From assembly GCA_012031965.1 (NCBI GenBank), contig JAAUSC010000013.1, forward strand, positions 1-59,214: a stretch of 59,214 nt of DNA. Reading direction: 5' to 3'. The translations under genes and the position numbers were made by a program. The DNA comes from Scytonema sp. RU_4_4 (GTDB taxonomy: Bacteria > Cyanobacteriota > Cyanobacteriia > Cyanobacteriales > Nostocaceae). This document shows positions 24,711 to 34,501 of this stretch, piece after piece. A model generated the notes under the pieces. The model was not told the DNA's origin, ran no database searches, and saw only the letters and a program-made list of their open reading frames with translations. Within the stretch, counting starts at the first letter, position 1. Each line of letters starts with the position of its first letter.

Positions 24711-26102
24711 ATGACTTCCCAAGCTCCTACGATTTTTTCACTTCAGGCTCCCAAAGATGTTTCGCTCTCAGAAATTGAAGCGGAACTGAGTCGCATTTGG
24801 CAAAGTTACGGCATCGCGGGTGAAGACGGTGCGCTTCCTGCAGCCACTCGCGCCACAACATTTAGTTTGGTGGTTTACGAACCTGAAGAAACCCAGTATC
24901 TATTGGCTGCTTTAGGATTTTACAAAGGTCCAATTGACGGCATTCTCGGTCCGCAGATGAAAACAGCACTGCGAGAAGTTCAGAAAACCTATGGTCTGAC
25001 TGAGACTGGCACAGCAACAGATGAAACCCTGGGCATATTGCGCGAAGAACTCACTAAACGTCATGGCAATGGGGCTACGGCGGACAACGGTTCTGGTGGT
25101 GCGTCTGGTAGTGCGTCTTATACTCCAGATGCCAGCAGCCCCCGAATTGCTGATGAAATTGCCAGCCGTAACCCCTGTCGCATTATTGCCTTGTCTCCAA
25201 TAGCTGGCGAAGATGTAGGGGTGAAGGCTCAAGTCTCTGCCTACTGTCCAATCCAAAAGCAGTCCGCAAGTACACTCGTTTGCTGCGAATACATTACTTT
25301 CACAGGAACAGCTGCTGCTTTAGAACGAGTCGGTGGCATGATTCAGGCATTGTTAATTGGTGGTTTGCCCAAGTTTCTCTGGTGGAAAGCAACCCCAGAC
25401 CTCAGCAACCCCTTGTTCAAGCGACTATCGGGAGTTTGCAACAACGTTATTGTGGACTCCTGCAACTTTAACAAGTCAGAAAGCGATTTGCTCAACTTGC
25501 AAGAGTTGGTAGAATCTGGTGTACCACTGGCTGATTTGAACTGGCGTCGTCTTTCAGGATGGCAGGAGTTAACCGCTGAAGCCTACGACCCACCTCAACG
25601 TCGTTCTGCCCTGACAGAAATCGACAAAGTTAACATTGATTACGAAAAAGGTAACTCCGTACAAGCACTGATGTATTTGGGTTGGCTGGCAAGTCGCTTA
25701 CAATGGCATCCGGTTTCTTATCAAAAAGAAAGTGGAGATTACGACATCACGCGAATTCACCTCGTTGCACAGGATCAACGGCAAATAGAAGCAGAGTTAG
25801 CAGGAGTCCCAGTTGGTGATGTGGGTGAAATTCCTGGTGATTTGATTGCCTTGCGCCTAAATTCCACAAATCCACAGGCAAACTGTGGGACTCTTATCTG
25901 TTCAGAAACTGGTGGTTGTATGCGGATGGAAACACAAGGTGGTGCCCAGTCTGCTGGTGTGTTTCAACAGGTCACCTCGCTTTCCGAGCAAAAGGCAGAA
26001 GCTTTACTCAGCCAGCAAGTACAACGCTGGGGTCATGAGGCGCTTTTTGAAGAAAGTCTCGCGCAAACAGCTCATATACTTAAGTTGGGAATAAAACAGT
26101 GA
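24711..26102 (+). CDS. opcA: Glucose-6-phosphate dehydrogenase assembly protein OpcA
   Basis: Allosteric activator and assembly factor of G6PDH in cyanobacteria, under redox control. A 463-residue protein. The N-terminal part holds a peptidoglycan-binding-like domain (LAALGFYKGPIDGILGPQMKTALREVQKTYGL, near 66-97), usual in cyanobacterial OpcA. The C-terminal OpcA domain includes GGLPKFLWWKATPDLSNPLFKRL and LGWLASRLQWHPVS. It is the last gene of the fbp-tal-zwf-opcA cluster. Confidence 0.93.
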   Translation: MTSQAPTIFSLQAPKDVSLSEIEAELSRIWQSYGIAGEDGALPAATRATTFSLVVYEPEETQYLLAALGFYKGPIDGILGPQMKTALREVQKTYGLTETGTATDETLGILREELTKRHGNGATADNGSGGASGSASYTPDASSPRIADEIASRNPCRIIALSPIAGEDVGVKAQVSAYCPIQKQSASTLVCCEYITFTGTAAALERVGGMIQALLIGGLPKFLWWKATPDLSNPLFKRLSGVCNNVIVDSCNFNKSESDLLNLQELVESGVPLADLNWRRLSGWQELTAEAYDPPQRRSALTEIDKVNIDYEKGNSVQALMYLGWLASRLQWHPVSYQKESGDYDITRIHLVAQDQRQIEAELAGVPVGDVGEIPGDLIALRLNSTNPQANCGTLICSETGGCMRMETQGGAQSAGVFQQVTSLSEQKAEALLSQQVQRWGHEALFEESLAQTAHILKLGIKQ

Positions 26103-26252
26103 ACAGTTAACAGTACACAGTTATCAGGCTTTGATAACTGGTAACTGGTAACTGATAACTGGTAACTGGTAACTGATAACTGGTAACTGGTAACTTGTTA
26201 AAAGTTAACCGTTAAGAGTTAAAAGTTAAGAGTTGTAACTCTTAACTTTTAA
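26100..26252. repeat. Tandem repeats and perfect palindrome between opcA and cobB
   Basis: Repeated GATAACTGGTAACTG units (26135-26195), then a near-perfect palindrome at 26219-26252 (TTAAAAGTTAAGAGTT against its reverse complement, no loop to speak of) ending eight bases before the cobB start. The palindrome could act as a transcription terminator for the cluster or as a cobB control element; it has no long T-run. Confidence 0.75.
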
Positions 26253-26259
26253 CTTCTTT

Positions 26260-27666
26260 ATGGCTCTAGTTATTGCAGGAGAACGCAGTGGGGTGGGCAA
26301 AACGACAGTCACGCTTGCCCTTTTGGCATCTTTGTGTCATCGAAGTAGACAAGTACAATCTTTCAAGGTCGGTCCGGATTATATTGACCCGATGTTTCAT
26401 AGGCACGTTACGGGTCGTGCTTGTCGCAATTTAGACCCTGTGCTGACATCAGAATTATATGTCAAGCAATGTTTCATTCATCACGCTCAAGTCAGTGAAT
26501 ATACTCTAGTTGAAGGAGTCATGGGGCTGTTTGATGGAGTCACCCCTCCCCTTTCTAAGGGGAGGGGTTGGGGTGGGGTAAACGATTTTGCGAGTACAGC
26601 TCATATAGCGCGGTTACTAGATTTACCTGTTGTATTGGTGATAGATTGCAGTCGTTTGTCTGGTTCTGTGGCTGCGATCGCACACGGATATTGCTCATTT
26701 GACCAACAAGTAAACATTGCTGGGGTGGTACTTAATCGAGTGGGGAGCGATCGCCACCTATCTCTTCTCAAAGACGCCCTAGAACCTCTCCAATTACCAA
26801 TTGTTGGAGTACTGCGGCGTGAGGAAAATATTACAATTCCAGACCGACACCTGGGTTTAGTACCGACAGCAGAACTCCCTCAATTACACGCTTTAATTGA
26901 CCGACTAACTCATTTGGGAAATACTTGCTTTGACTGGGAACGCTTGTTACCACTTTTGAGAACAAGGGGAGCAGGGGAGCAGGGGAGAGGTTGTATCAGC
27001 ATCTTTCCATCTCGACATTTACCCATAAGAATAGCCGTAGCAGGCGATCGCGCTTTCAATTTCTACTACCAAGACAATCTTGATTTACTACAGCAATTGG
27101 GTGCAGAACTGGTTTTCTGGAGTCCTTTAGAAGACGCTCAATTACCACAAGACATACAAGGAATGTATTTTGGCGGTGGTTTTCCAGAAGTCTTCGCCCA
27201 ACAACTCGCCCAAAACAACAGCGCCCGCCATGCAGTGAAAACAGCAATTCTCTCTGGAATGCCTACCATAGCTGAATGTGGGGGATTAATGTACCTATGC
27301 GAGCAAATCGTCGATTTTGAGGGGAAATCTTGGTCAATGGTGGGAGTATTGCCCACAACAGCCCTTATGGATGGGCGTCTTACCTTAGGGTATCGTCGAG
27401 CAGTTGCTCTAGAGGATAGTCTGTTAGTACGTGCAGGTGTAACCGTCTACGGGCATGAGTTTCATCGTTCCCGCTTAATGCCAAATCCCAATCCACCCTT
27501 GTTTCAAACTTATCGCTACGATTCCGAAGAATCCACAACAGAAGAAGGATGGAATTTACTTCCATCTCTACATGCTTCTTACATTCATCAACATTGGGGA
27601 GATACTCTGGATATTCCCAAGCGATTTCTCAAACAGTGTTGCGTATTTAAATTTACTTCAATTTAG
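26260..27666 (+). CDS. cobB: Cobyrinic acid a,c-diamide synthase (CobB/CbiA)
   Basis: ATP- and glutamine-dependent amidation of cobyrinic acid in cobalamin synthesis, the cofactor of nrdJ. N-terminal P-loop-like domain MALVIAGERSGVGKTTVTLALL with VGPDYIDPMFH; C-terminal class I glutaminase-like domain with GMYFGGGFPEVFAQQLA, AECGGLMYLCEQI (catalytic Cys) and YGHEFHRS. At 468 residues it is complete. Two in-frame insertions from intergenic repeats are visible: 26540-26580 (PPLSKGRGWGG after FDGV) and 26959-26990 (RGAGEQGRG). Neither interrupts a catalytic motif. Start ATG 26260. Confidence 0.92.
   Translation: MALVIAGERSGVGKTTVTLALLASLCHRSRQVQSFKVGPDYIDPMFHRHVTGRACRNLDPVLTSELYVKQCFIHHAQVSEYTLVEGVMGLFDGVTPPLSKGRGWGGVNDFASTAHIARLLDLPVVLVIDCSRLSGSVAAIAHGYCSFDQQVNIAGVVLNRVGSDRHLSLLKDALEPLQLPIVGVLRREENITIPDRHLGLVPTAELPQLHALIDRLTHLGNTCFDWERLLPLLRTRGAGEQGRGCISIFPSRHLPIRIAVAGDRAFNFYYQDNLDLLQQLGAELVFWSPLEDAQLPQDIQGMYFGGGFPEVFAQQLAQNNSARHAVKTAILSGMPTIAECGGLMYLCEQIVDFEGKSWSMVGVLPTTALMDGRLTLGYRRAVALEDSLLVRAGVTVYGHEFHRSRLMPNPNPPLFQTYRYDSEESTTEEGWNLLPSLHASYIHQHWGDTLDIPKRFLKQCCVFKFTSI
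26540..26580. repeat. Palindromic C/G-rich repeat in frame in cobB
   Basis: CCCCTCCCCTTTCTAAGGGGAGGGG followed by TTGGGGTGGGG, a repeat type common between genes in filamentous cyanobacteria. Here it inserts about a dozen codons between FDGV and NDFASTAHIARLL, which are normally close together. Confidence 0.75.
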
Positions 27667-27897
27667 CTGACGCCTTAATTCAGTAAAAATATTGCAAAAA
27701 GCTCGAATCTGCTGAATTTACCAACATTGCAATTGAAGAAGCTCATTACCATATACTGACAGACTTATGTAGCATAGAGATGGCGGTTCATTCGGTGCAT
27801 CTAGCGCATCTATTGATAGCTGAAGCGGCGTTCTAGGGAATACTTTCCACCACCTAGAGCAGACTAATTTGCAAAGTTCCAATAGCTGACATCCCTC

Positions 27898-28902
27898 ATG
27901 GCTAACAAAAGCAATAATCGAGAAACTTTCACCTTGGTGCTCTCTCTGCTCATCACTCTAGGGCTTTTAGGGTTTGGTGTGTGGTTCTTCCGGAATAGCT
28001 TACCTTTTGCGTCCAACCAACAAACTCCACCCTCTGCCAAGTCTTCCGAACAGCAGAGTGCTGAGCAAGCTGCTACATCTCAACCCAGTGTGGGTCAAGC
28101 TTTTGACACATCAAGTTTGGATACCAGTCTGCCCAATCCCAGCGTGCTAATGATTGATGGTAGCGTCACAATAGTGGCTTTGATGAAGCAGCTTCAAATT
28201 GCCTTTAATCCGGTAAACCCTTCCTTACCCACAACCTATGGCTTACCCAATGGCAATCCCAATGGTACCAATAAAGGGATTCAAAACTTGAAAGACGGTA
28301 GAGTGTTGATAGCAGCTAGTTCACGTCCCCTCAACGCTGATGAAGCACAAGCTGGACTCGTGCAAATCCCAATTGCCCGCGATGCTTTAGCTGTGGCGGT
28401 AGGTGTCAATAATCCGTACAAAGGGGAATTGACAATGGAACAGTTGAAGGGAATTTTTCAAGGAAAAATAACTAACTGGTCACAAGTTGGGGGTCCAAAT
28501 CTGCCAATTAAAATCATTAACCGCTCTCCAGATAGCGGTACATATACATTCTTTCAAGAAGTTGTACTGTTGGGGGAGTCCTTTGCACCTGATAGTATGA
28601 ATTTCTCCACAATGAAAAAAGATGAAACGACTTTGCTATTACGTGCCTTAGGTGATAATGGCATCAGTTACAGCACAGTTTCCCAGATAGAAAATCAAAA
28701 AACTGTTCGCATTGTCCCTATAAATGGGATTTCTCCCACTGAAAAAGCTGCTATTAAAAATAGTACTTATCCCATTAGTCGAGTCGTTTATTTAGTCGTA
28801 CCGCGTAAAACCAGTCCAGGGGCAAAACAATTTATTGACTTTGCCATATCTCCTGGTGGACAACAAGTTGTCCAGCGAGTAGGTTTTATTGCATTGAAGT
28901 AG
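27898..28902 (+). CDS. PstS-like substrate-binding protein, membrane-anchored
   Basis: A 334-residue protein with one N-terminal membrane segment (FTLVLSLLITLGLLGFGVWFF), a Ser/Gln-rich linker, and a type II periplasmic-binding fold similar to phosphate-binding PstS: GVNNPYKGELTMEQLKGIFQGKITNWSQVGGPNLPI is typical. NRSPDSGTYTFFQEVVLL matches the phosphate-site segment. No transporter permease or ATPase genes are adjacent. It is paralogous to the gene at 36898-37968. Substrate not proven. Confidence 0.82.
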   Translation: MANKSNNRETFTLVLSLLITLGLLGFGVWFFRNSLPFASNQQTPPSAKSSEQQSAEQAATSQPSVGQAFDTSSLDTSLPNPSVLMIDGSVTIVALMKQLQIAFNPVNPSLPTTYGLPNGNPNGTNKGIQNLKDGRVLIAASSRPLNADEAQAGLVQIPIARDALAVAVGVNNPYKGELTMEQLKGIFQGKITNWSQVGGPNLPIKIINRSPDSGTYTFFQEVVLLGESFAPDSMNFSTMKKDETTLLLRALGDNGISYSTVSQIENQKTVRIVPINGISPTEKAAIKNSTYPISRVVYLVVPRKTSPGAKQFIDFAISPGGQQVVQRVGFIALK

Positions 28903-28925
28903 GTTAAAACAAGGAAACTGCTGAC

Positions 28926-31889
28926 CTACTTCGTCTCCATCCAATTCTCTCCTACACGAACATCCACAACCAACGGGACACTTAACGACACCGCACTTTC
29001 CATCACAGACTTAATGTGGGGTTGTAATTCTCCCCATTCTTCTGGTGGAACTTCAAACACTAATTCATCGTGTACTTGCAACAAAAGACGTGCTTGATAA
29101 CTCTGCAAAATTTCATGCAGCCTTACCATCGCAATCTTAATAATATCAGCGCTGGAACCTTGAATGGGTGCATTAGCCGCAGCACGAAGTAAGCCTGCAT
29201 CGTAAGCACCTAAATTACCAAGTTTTTTCAGATCAATATCTTCTGGTTTATTGCCTTTATACTTGCGTATGCTGTTGCTGGTAAACTCAAAATAACGACG
29301 ACGCCCTAAAATTGTTTCGACATAACCTTGGGCGATCGCCTGCTTTTTCACTCTCTCTAAATATTCAAATACTTGAGGATAGCGACTGTTAAATCGCTTA
29401 ATAAACTCATTTGCATTGGCTTTATCCACACCTGTTGAGCGCGAAAACCGAAGAGAACCCATTCCATAAATAACGCCAAAGTTGATGGTTTTTGCTAACC
29501 GTCGCTCTTCTGATGTGACATTTTCTTTTTCAAAAATGAGCCGCGCTGTTACGGTATGAATGTCCTGATTTTGTTGATAAGCTTCAACTAAGACAGGCTC
29601 TTGACTCAAATGAGCCAAAATCCGTAGCTCGATTTGTGAGTAATCAGCAGCAACCATCAACCAACCAGATTCTGGCATAAATGCTTTGCGAATCTGACGG
29701 CTAAATGCAGTGCGAATGGGGATATTCTGCAAATTCGGATCAGAAGAAGACAATCTACCAGTAGATGTTACCGTTTGATTAAAATTCGTATGTACTCTGT
29801 GAGTATCCGGACGAACCAATTTTGGCAGAGAATCGACATAAGTCGATTTCAATTTCGATAAGGTACGATACTCCATAATGGCATCAATAATGCCAGTTTT
29901 ATCAACCTCTTGTAGTCTTTCCAGTGTCGCAGCATCTGTAGAATAACCCGTTTGAATTTTACGGGAATGCTTTGTGCTTAACTCTAATTTTTCAAACAAT
30001 ATCTGGCTCAATTGTTTGGGGGAACCCAAGTTGAATTTTTCCCCAGCAATGTCATAAACTTCCTGTTCAAACTTGGCTAAATCTGTTTCTAATTGCTGCG
30101 AAAGCTCTTGCAGGTACGCTGTATTTATGGAGATTCCCTGGTATTCCATCTGAGCTAAAACTGGTTCTAGTGGCTGTTCCACATCCACGAGTAGTTTATA
30201 CAAAGCTGGAATTTTCTCAAGTTCCTCTCGCAATTTTGCCACGAGTCGGAATGTGACATGAACATCCATACCGCAGTAATCTGCGACGCTGGGAATATCC
30301 AAATCAGCGATGGTTTTTCCTTTTGGAACCAATTCTGTATAACTTTTTGGCGTAAAACCCAAGTAACGCTGAGCCAAGTCACTCAGATTATGGTTACTAT
30401 CGGGATTTAGGATATAACTTGCGAGCATGGAGTCAAAGACGACTCCCGCCAGCTTAACCCCTTGACACTGTAGAACTAAGCGATCAAACTTAGCGTTTTG
30501 CAAAGCCTTAGGATAATCAGCACTTTCTAAAATTGGGCGTAGTGCTTCTAAAGCAAAGTCTTTATTTAAATTGTCCCCAACTTTGTGACCAAGTGGTATG
30601 TAAGCTATCTCATCTGGTTCTGTTCCCCAGCAACAGCCAATTCCCACCAAGTCAGCATCGCGTGGTTCTAAGTCGCTGGTTTCAGTATCCCAAGCAACGG
30701 GATGCTGAGTGTCGGTGAATTTTTGCAGTAAGCTCACCAATTCAGTGAGTTGCTCTGGGGTGTTAATGATGCGTGGTTTAATTGTAGAAGCAGAGGGTTG
30801 CTGTTGATTTGCTGTATCTGCCGCACTAAAAAACCACAAATCATCATCCTCGTTATCAGCACTTGCTAAAAGTTGAGCGCTGAGTGTTTCCTGTGTTTCT
30901 GTTTCTGGTGTTTCTTCAACTTTGCCACCAAAACGTTGCTGAAGTTCGTTAATTTTGCCTAAAAAAGACTTAAACTCTAGTTTTTCTAGAATAGGTGTCA
31001 GAACACTGGTATCAAACCCTTTCAAAATACAATTTTCTAAATTGACTTCTAAAGGAACATCAAGAACAATCTTCGCTAAATAACGAGATTTTTCAGCATC
31101 CTGTTTTCCAGTTTCCAGTTTTTTCTGAGTCGCGCCTTTGATTTCATCCAATGCAGCATAAATTTTGTCAAGGGAACCGTACATGTTCAGCAACTGTACG
31201 GCTGTTTTTTCGCCAATTCCCTTGACACCAGGGATATTATCTGATTTGTCGCCGCAAAGAGCTTTGAAATCAACGACTTGTGATGGTGTTACACCCAGTT
31301 TTTCTTTAACTTGTTCTGGACCAAATTCGGTCAAACTTGCTCTAGAACCTTTTAAAGCATCTGGACTAAAATAGAGAACGCTGATTTCTTGTTCCGGGTC
31401 GATGAGTTGAAATAAATCGCGATCGCCACTGACAATCTTGACTTGATATCCAGCCGCTGTTGCTTGCTGTGCTAATGTTCCCAACACATCATCTGCTTCA
31501 TAACCAGCAGCAGTGACAATTTTCAGATTGAAAGCATCCAACAACTCGTGTAGATTTTTCAGATCTGGAATAAAATCTTCTGGCGTCCCTGGACGATCTG
31601 CTTTGTATGTATCATCTGCTTCGTGGCGGAAAGTTGGCAAATCCAAATCAAAGGCGATCGCCATTGCTTGTGGCTGTTGAGTCGCCATAACCTCCAACAA
31701 AGATTTGAGAAAACCAAAACACACACTTGTAGGAATTCCCGTTTTTGTCCGTAGTCCACCGTCTCGTCCTTTGGCAAAAGCGAAGTATGAACGAAATGCC
31801 AGAGAGTGCCCATCTACTAGGATAAATGTGGGGTGAGTTGTCGTTAAGGAATCGGAAGCCAACTGATTTGTAGGTATTGTTTGGGACAT
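28926..31889 (-). CDS. polA: DNA polymerase I
   Basis: Repair and Okazaki-fragment polymerase of 987 residues with all three domains. 5' nuclease, about 1-300 (LVDGHSLAFRSYFAFAKGRDG, GYEADDVLGTLAQ, SGDRDLFQLI, GDKSDNIPGVKGIGEKTA). 3'-5' exonuclease with intact acidic residues (AWDTETSDLEPRDADLVGI). Polymerase with VAADYSQIELRILAHLS, RRLAKTINFGVIYGMG and LLLQVHDELVFEV. It is converging with the PstS-like gene; 24 bases separate their stops. Start MSQTIPTNQL at 31889. Confidence 0.96.
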   Translation of the reverse strand: MSQTIPTNQLASDSLTTTHPTFILVDGHSLAFRSYFAFAKGRDGGLRTKTGIPTSVCFGFLKSLLEVMATQQPQAMAIAFDLDLPTFRHEADDTYKADRPGTPEDFIPDLKNLHELLDAFNLKIVTAAGYEADDVLGTLAQQATAAGYQVKIVSGDRDLFQLIDPEQEISVLYFSPDALKGSRASLTEFGPEQVKEKLGVTPSQVVDFKALCGDKSDNIPGVKGIGEKTAVQLLNMYGSLDKIYAALDEIKGATQKKLETGKQDAEKSRYLAKIVLDVPLEVNLENCILKGFDTSVLTPILEKLEFKSFLGKINELQQRFGGKVEETPETETQETLSAQLLASADNEDDDLWFFSAADTANQQQPSASTIKPRIINTPEQLTELVSLLQKFTDTQHPVAWDTETSDLEPRDADLVGIGCCWGTEPDEIAYIPLGHKVGDNLNKDFALEALRPILESADYPKALQNAKFDRLVLQCQGVKLAGVVFDSMLASYILNPDSNHNLSDLAQRYLGFTPKSYTELVPKGKTIADLDIPSVADYCGMDVHVTFRLVAKLREELEKIPALYKLLVDVEQPLEPVLAQMEYQGISINTAYLQELSQQLETDLAKFEQEVYDIAGEKFNLGSPKQLSQILFEKLELSTKHSRKIQTGYSTDAATLERLQEVDKTGIIDAIMEYRTLSKLKSTYVDSLPKLVRPDTHRVHTNFNQTVTSTGRLSSSDPNLQNIPIRTAFSRQIRKAFMPESGWLMVAADYSQIELRILAHLSQEPVLVEAYQQNQDIHTVTARLIFEKENVTSEERRLAKTINFGVIYGMGSLRFSRSTGVDKANANEFIKRFNSRYPQVFEYLERVKKQAIAQGYVETILGRRRYFEFTSNSIRKYKGNKPEDIDLKKLGNLGAYDAGLLRAAANAPIQGSSADIIKIAMVRLHEILQSYQARLLLQVHDELVFEVPPEEWGELQPHIKSVMESAVSLSVPLVVDVRVGENWMETK

Positions 31890-31919
31890 ATAGCTATTTT
31901 AGCCAGCGACTTCTACTAC

Positions 31920-31996
31920 GAATCAGTTATCAGTTATCAGTTTTTTGTTCACTGGTCACTGTTCACTGGTCACTGTTTACTGGTCACTGTTCACTG
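31920..31996. repeat. Short tandem repeats downstream of PEP-CTERM gene
   Basis: CAGTTATCAGTTATCAG followed by three or four GGTCACTGTTCACT units. Same general family as the repeats at 22905 and 26100. Confidence 0.75.
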
Positions 31997-31998
31997 AA

Positions 31999-32847
31999 TT
32001 AAGCTGTTTTCTTGGCTTGTTTTTGCCGACGGCGACTTAGTGTTAACAGACCAACTGCTCCTACACCCACCAGAGCACTCGCACTTGCAGATTCTGGAAC
32101 CGTCGCTATGTTATCCTTACCAAAATCAATCAAGAAAACCACGTCATTGAAGTCGCGATCAGCTGCTATATTGCCATTTCCATCTGCTGTCGAACCTTCT
32201 GGTCCATATAAATCCTCAAAACCCAGCAACAAATAGCCATCCACTTCATAAGCCACTATATGATCCAGTTGATCTGGATTTTGAGTTGCATCTGCACCAT
32301 AAACGTTACCGTTGGGATTATTAAATCCATCTGCTTTTAGGAAGAAATCGAGTTGTGTCCCACCTGATACCGTGCCCAAATCAACATAATCACCGATATC
32401 TAAAACGCCATCATTTTCCCCTAATTGACAGTCCGAATTAGCTCCATTCGATGTATTACAGGAGATGTTATCAAAAATTAATCCTTTTTGGGAATCAGAG
32501 CCTTTAGTCGCTTCATAAGCCAATTGGTCTTGATAGAGAGCACCTTCGTTTAGGAACCAAACACGAACATTGTTGTCATATTTGAGACTAAGCTTTGTGG
32601 GGTCTAGTTTATTTAATTTGTCTTCGGGAATTGTAATTCCTTCGTTTTGCACGTATTGCTGGAACTGGGAAATCAGAGATTGAACCTCTGAATTATCTGT
32701 TGATTTGTCTTTGACTTCGTATGTTGTCAAGTTGTCCCAGGTAAACGTAGCGGCGCTTGCAGGAGAAGGAGCAGACAATACACTTGTGACAGCAGCCGCA
32801 GCAGCAAAGATTCCTATCAATTTTTCCTTTATCATAAAAACCTTCAT
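31999..32847 (-). CDS. PEP-CTERM sorted protein with DUF4114 domain
   Basis: A 282-residue exported protein. The N-terminal signal peptide is MIKEKLIGIFAAAAAVTSVLS with an ASAAT cleavage region. The DUF4114 domain is near 190-250 (VAYEVDGYLLLGFEDLYGPE and DRDFNDVVFLIDFG), a probable calcium-binding beta fold. The C-terminal sorting signal is VPESASASALVGVGAVGLLTLSRRR, a PEP-CTERM-like motif (Pro-Glu, hydrophobic span, Arg cluster) handled by an exosortase. Probably a surface or matrix protein. A second ATG five codons in (32832) is also possible as start. Confidence 0.85.
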   Translation of the reverse strand: MKVFMIKEKLIGIFAAAAAVTSVLSAPSPASAATFTWDNLTTYEVKDKSTDNSEVQSLISQFQQYVQNEGITIPEDKLNKLDPTKLSLKYDNNVRVWFLNEGALYQDQLAYEATKGSDSQKGLIFDNISCNTSNGANSDCQLGENDGVLDIGDYVDLGTVSGGTQLDFFLKADGFNNPNGNVYGADATQNPDQLDHIVAYEVDGYLLLGFEDLYGPEGSTADGNGNIAADRDFNDVVFLIDFGKDNIATVPESASASALVGVGAVGLLTLSRRRQKQAKKTA

Positions 32848-33394
32848 TGTTTTCGTCTTAAACTGTAAAAGTCTCTACCTCATATGCTTCATAACCTATT
32901 ATAAGAATTCCGTGATTTTGCTGATAATTATCATATATTCATATATATCGCGGTATTTACTTAAGTAAGTATATCCAAGAGTAGAATTTGTTAACTTTTT
33001 AAATTTTCAAATCAACTCATCACGGAAAAATCCCACGAGCCTTGCCATGAAAAAGATTTTTTCCCTTCTGAGGAGCGTGAGGAGCGTAAGTTCTATTTTC
33101 AAGACAGAAATTCAAAACTTATAAAAAATTTATCTTTGATAACGCTGTTTTCAAAAAAATTTGTTTTTGATGGTCATTTAGAAACTTACATCATCCAAGA
33201 CCCCAATCACAAGTTATTTTTATATTGAAAATAACAATATAAAAAATATTTATCTAAACGCACTGCCCCCCTCAATACTCGCTAGCCCCTCCAGGGGCGC
33301 GGAGCTAACGCTCTCTACCCTCATCCGCTTCATCTTCCTACAGGCTAATACCCTGTTAATCTCTTACTGGGACTTCAATATTCGCACATCTACC
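32848..33394. other. AT-rich spacer with a GC-rich repeat
   Basis: About 550 bases. Mostly AT-rich without a gene; GAGGAGCGT is repeated twice at 33075-33090, and a GC-rich island at 33262-33320 contains the hairpin GCCCCTCCAGGGGC. It must contain the divergent promoters of the DUF4114 and HAD genes, but none is clear. Confidence 0.4.
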
Positions 33395-34270
33395 ATGCAT
33401 AAAGTGTCTGCTACAGAATCGGCATTACCTGGCGTTGGGGATACATCTACTTTTGACATTAAACTACTGGTTCTAGATATAGATGGTACAATCACAGGAA
33501 AATCTAACACCATCAGCACAGCCGTGAAGCAGGCAATTGTTGCGGCGCGTTCCCGGGGTATTCAAGTGGCGATCGCCACTGGTCGTATGTATCGCTCAGC
33601 TTTACGCTTTCATCAAGAAATTAACTCTAGCCTACCATTGTTAGCGTACCAAGGAGCTTGGATTCAAGACCCAGTTACCCAAAAAATTCATCGCCATTTG
33701 CCTGTTTCCCGAGAATTAGCACACAAGCTTCTCGACTATTTTGAACAACCCGAATTGAAAGCGCTCTTATCAGTTCACTTCTATATCAACGACCAGCTTT
33801 ACGTGCGCGAGATCACCAAGGAAACGGAACTTTACGCAGAACGTAGTGGGATCACCCCTATTGCAGTGGGAGACTTACGCAAAGTCACCAGCAACGAACC
33901 CACAAAAGTTTTGGCTTTGTGCGACGACACAAATATCATTGAACAGTTACTAGGAAATTTACGCCGTCAATACACCCCAGCCGAACTATATCTCACCACA
34001 TCCGTTGCCACATTCTTTGAAGCAACTAACCCTTTTGTCAACAAAGGTACTGGGGTACGTTACCTAGCCGAAGAACTACTGGGACTGCAAAGAACTAATG
34101 TTATGACTATTGGCGATAACTTCAATGACGTAGAAATGCTAGAGTATGCTGGCGTTGGTGTAGCTATGGGTAATGCACCAGCAGCAGTGCAGGCGATCGC
34201 TCAGTGGGTAGCTCCTGACGTGGAGTGTGATGGAGCTGCAGCGGCTATTGAAAGATTTTTACTGTGTTAG
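33395..34270 (+). CDS. Cof-type HAD-IIB family hydrolase
   Basis: A 291-residue HAD phosphatase of subclass IIB. Motif I LLVLDIDGTITGKSN (catalytic Asp near 28), motif II VAIATGRMYRSAL, and motif III/IV VMTIGDNFNDVEMLEYAGVGVAMGNA with its acidic pair. The cap inserts between motifs II and III, as expected for Cof-like sugar phosphatases. The substrate is unknown. Transcription probably ends at the hairpin at 34351-34389. Confidence 0.88.
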   Translation: MHKVSATESALPGVGDTSTFDIKLLVLDIDGTITGKSNTISTAVKQAIVAARSRGIQVAIATGRMYRSALRFHQEINSSLPLLAYQGAWIQDPVTQKIHRHLPVSRELAHKLLDYFEQPELKALLSVHFYINDQLYVREITKETELYAERSGITPIAVGDLRKVTSNEPTKVLALCDDTNIIEQLLGNLRRQYTPAELYLTTSVATFFEATNPFVNKGTGVRYLAEELLGLQRTNVMTIGDNFNDVEMLEYAGVGVAMGNAPAAVQAIAQWVAPDVECDGAAAAIERFLLC

Positions 34271-34350
34271 AAGTCGCTAATAGTGGGTAGTGAATGATAA
34301 GTGGGAAAAAACAACCAATAATCAACAACTGACAAATCATAAAATCAGAA

Positions 34351-34392
34351 AGAGCACCGACGACTGGCCGTGTTTCGTCTCGGTGCTCTTGC
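34351..34392 (+). terminator. Terminator-like hairpin after HAD gene
   Basis: AGAGCACCGA (34351-34360) pairs perfectly with TCGGTGCTCT (34380-34389), with a 19-base loop. Only a short T-run follows. It also lies downstream of the converging ArgS-like gene, so it may serve both. Confidence 0.6.
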
Positions 34393-34501
34393 TGGTTCGC
34401 TCCTCACACAATGGATAATATACACTAGGAAATCTGACGAGTCAATGGTTGTTAAGAAATTTTACTTTTTTCTAGACTTTATTTGGGCAGCCGTGGGAGT
34501 G

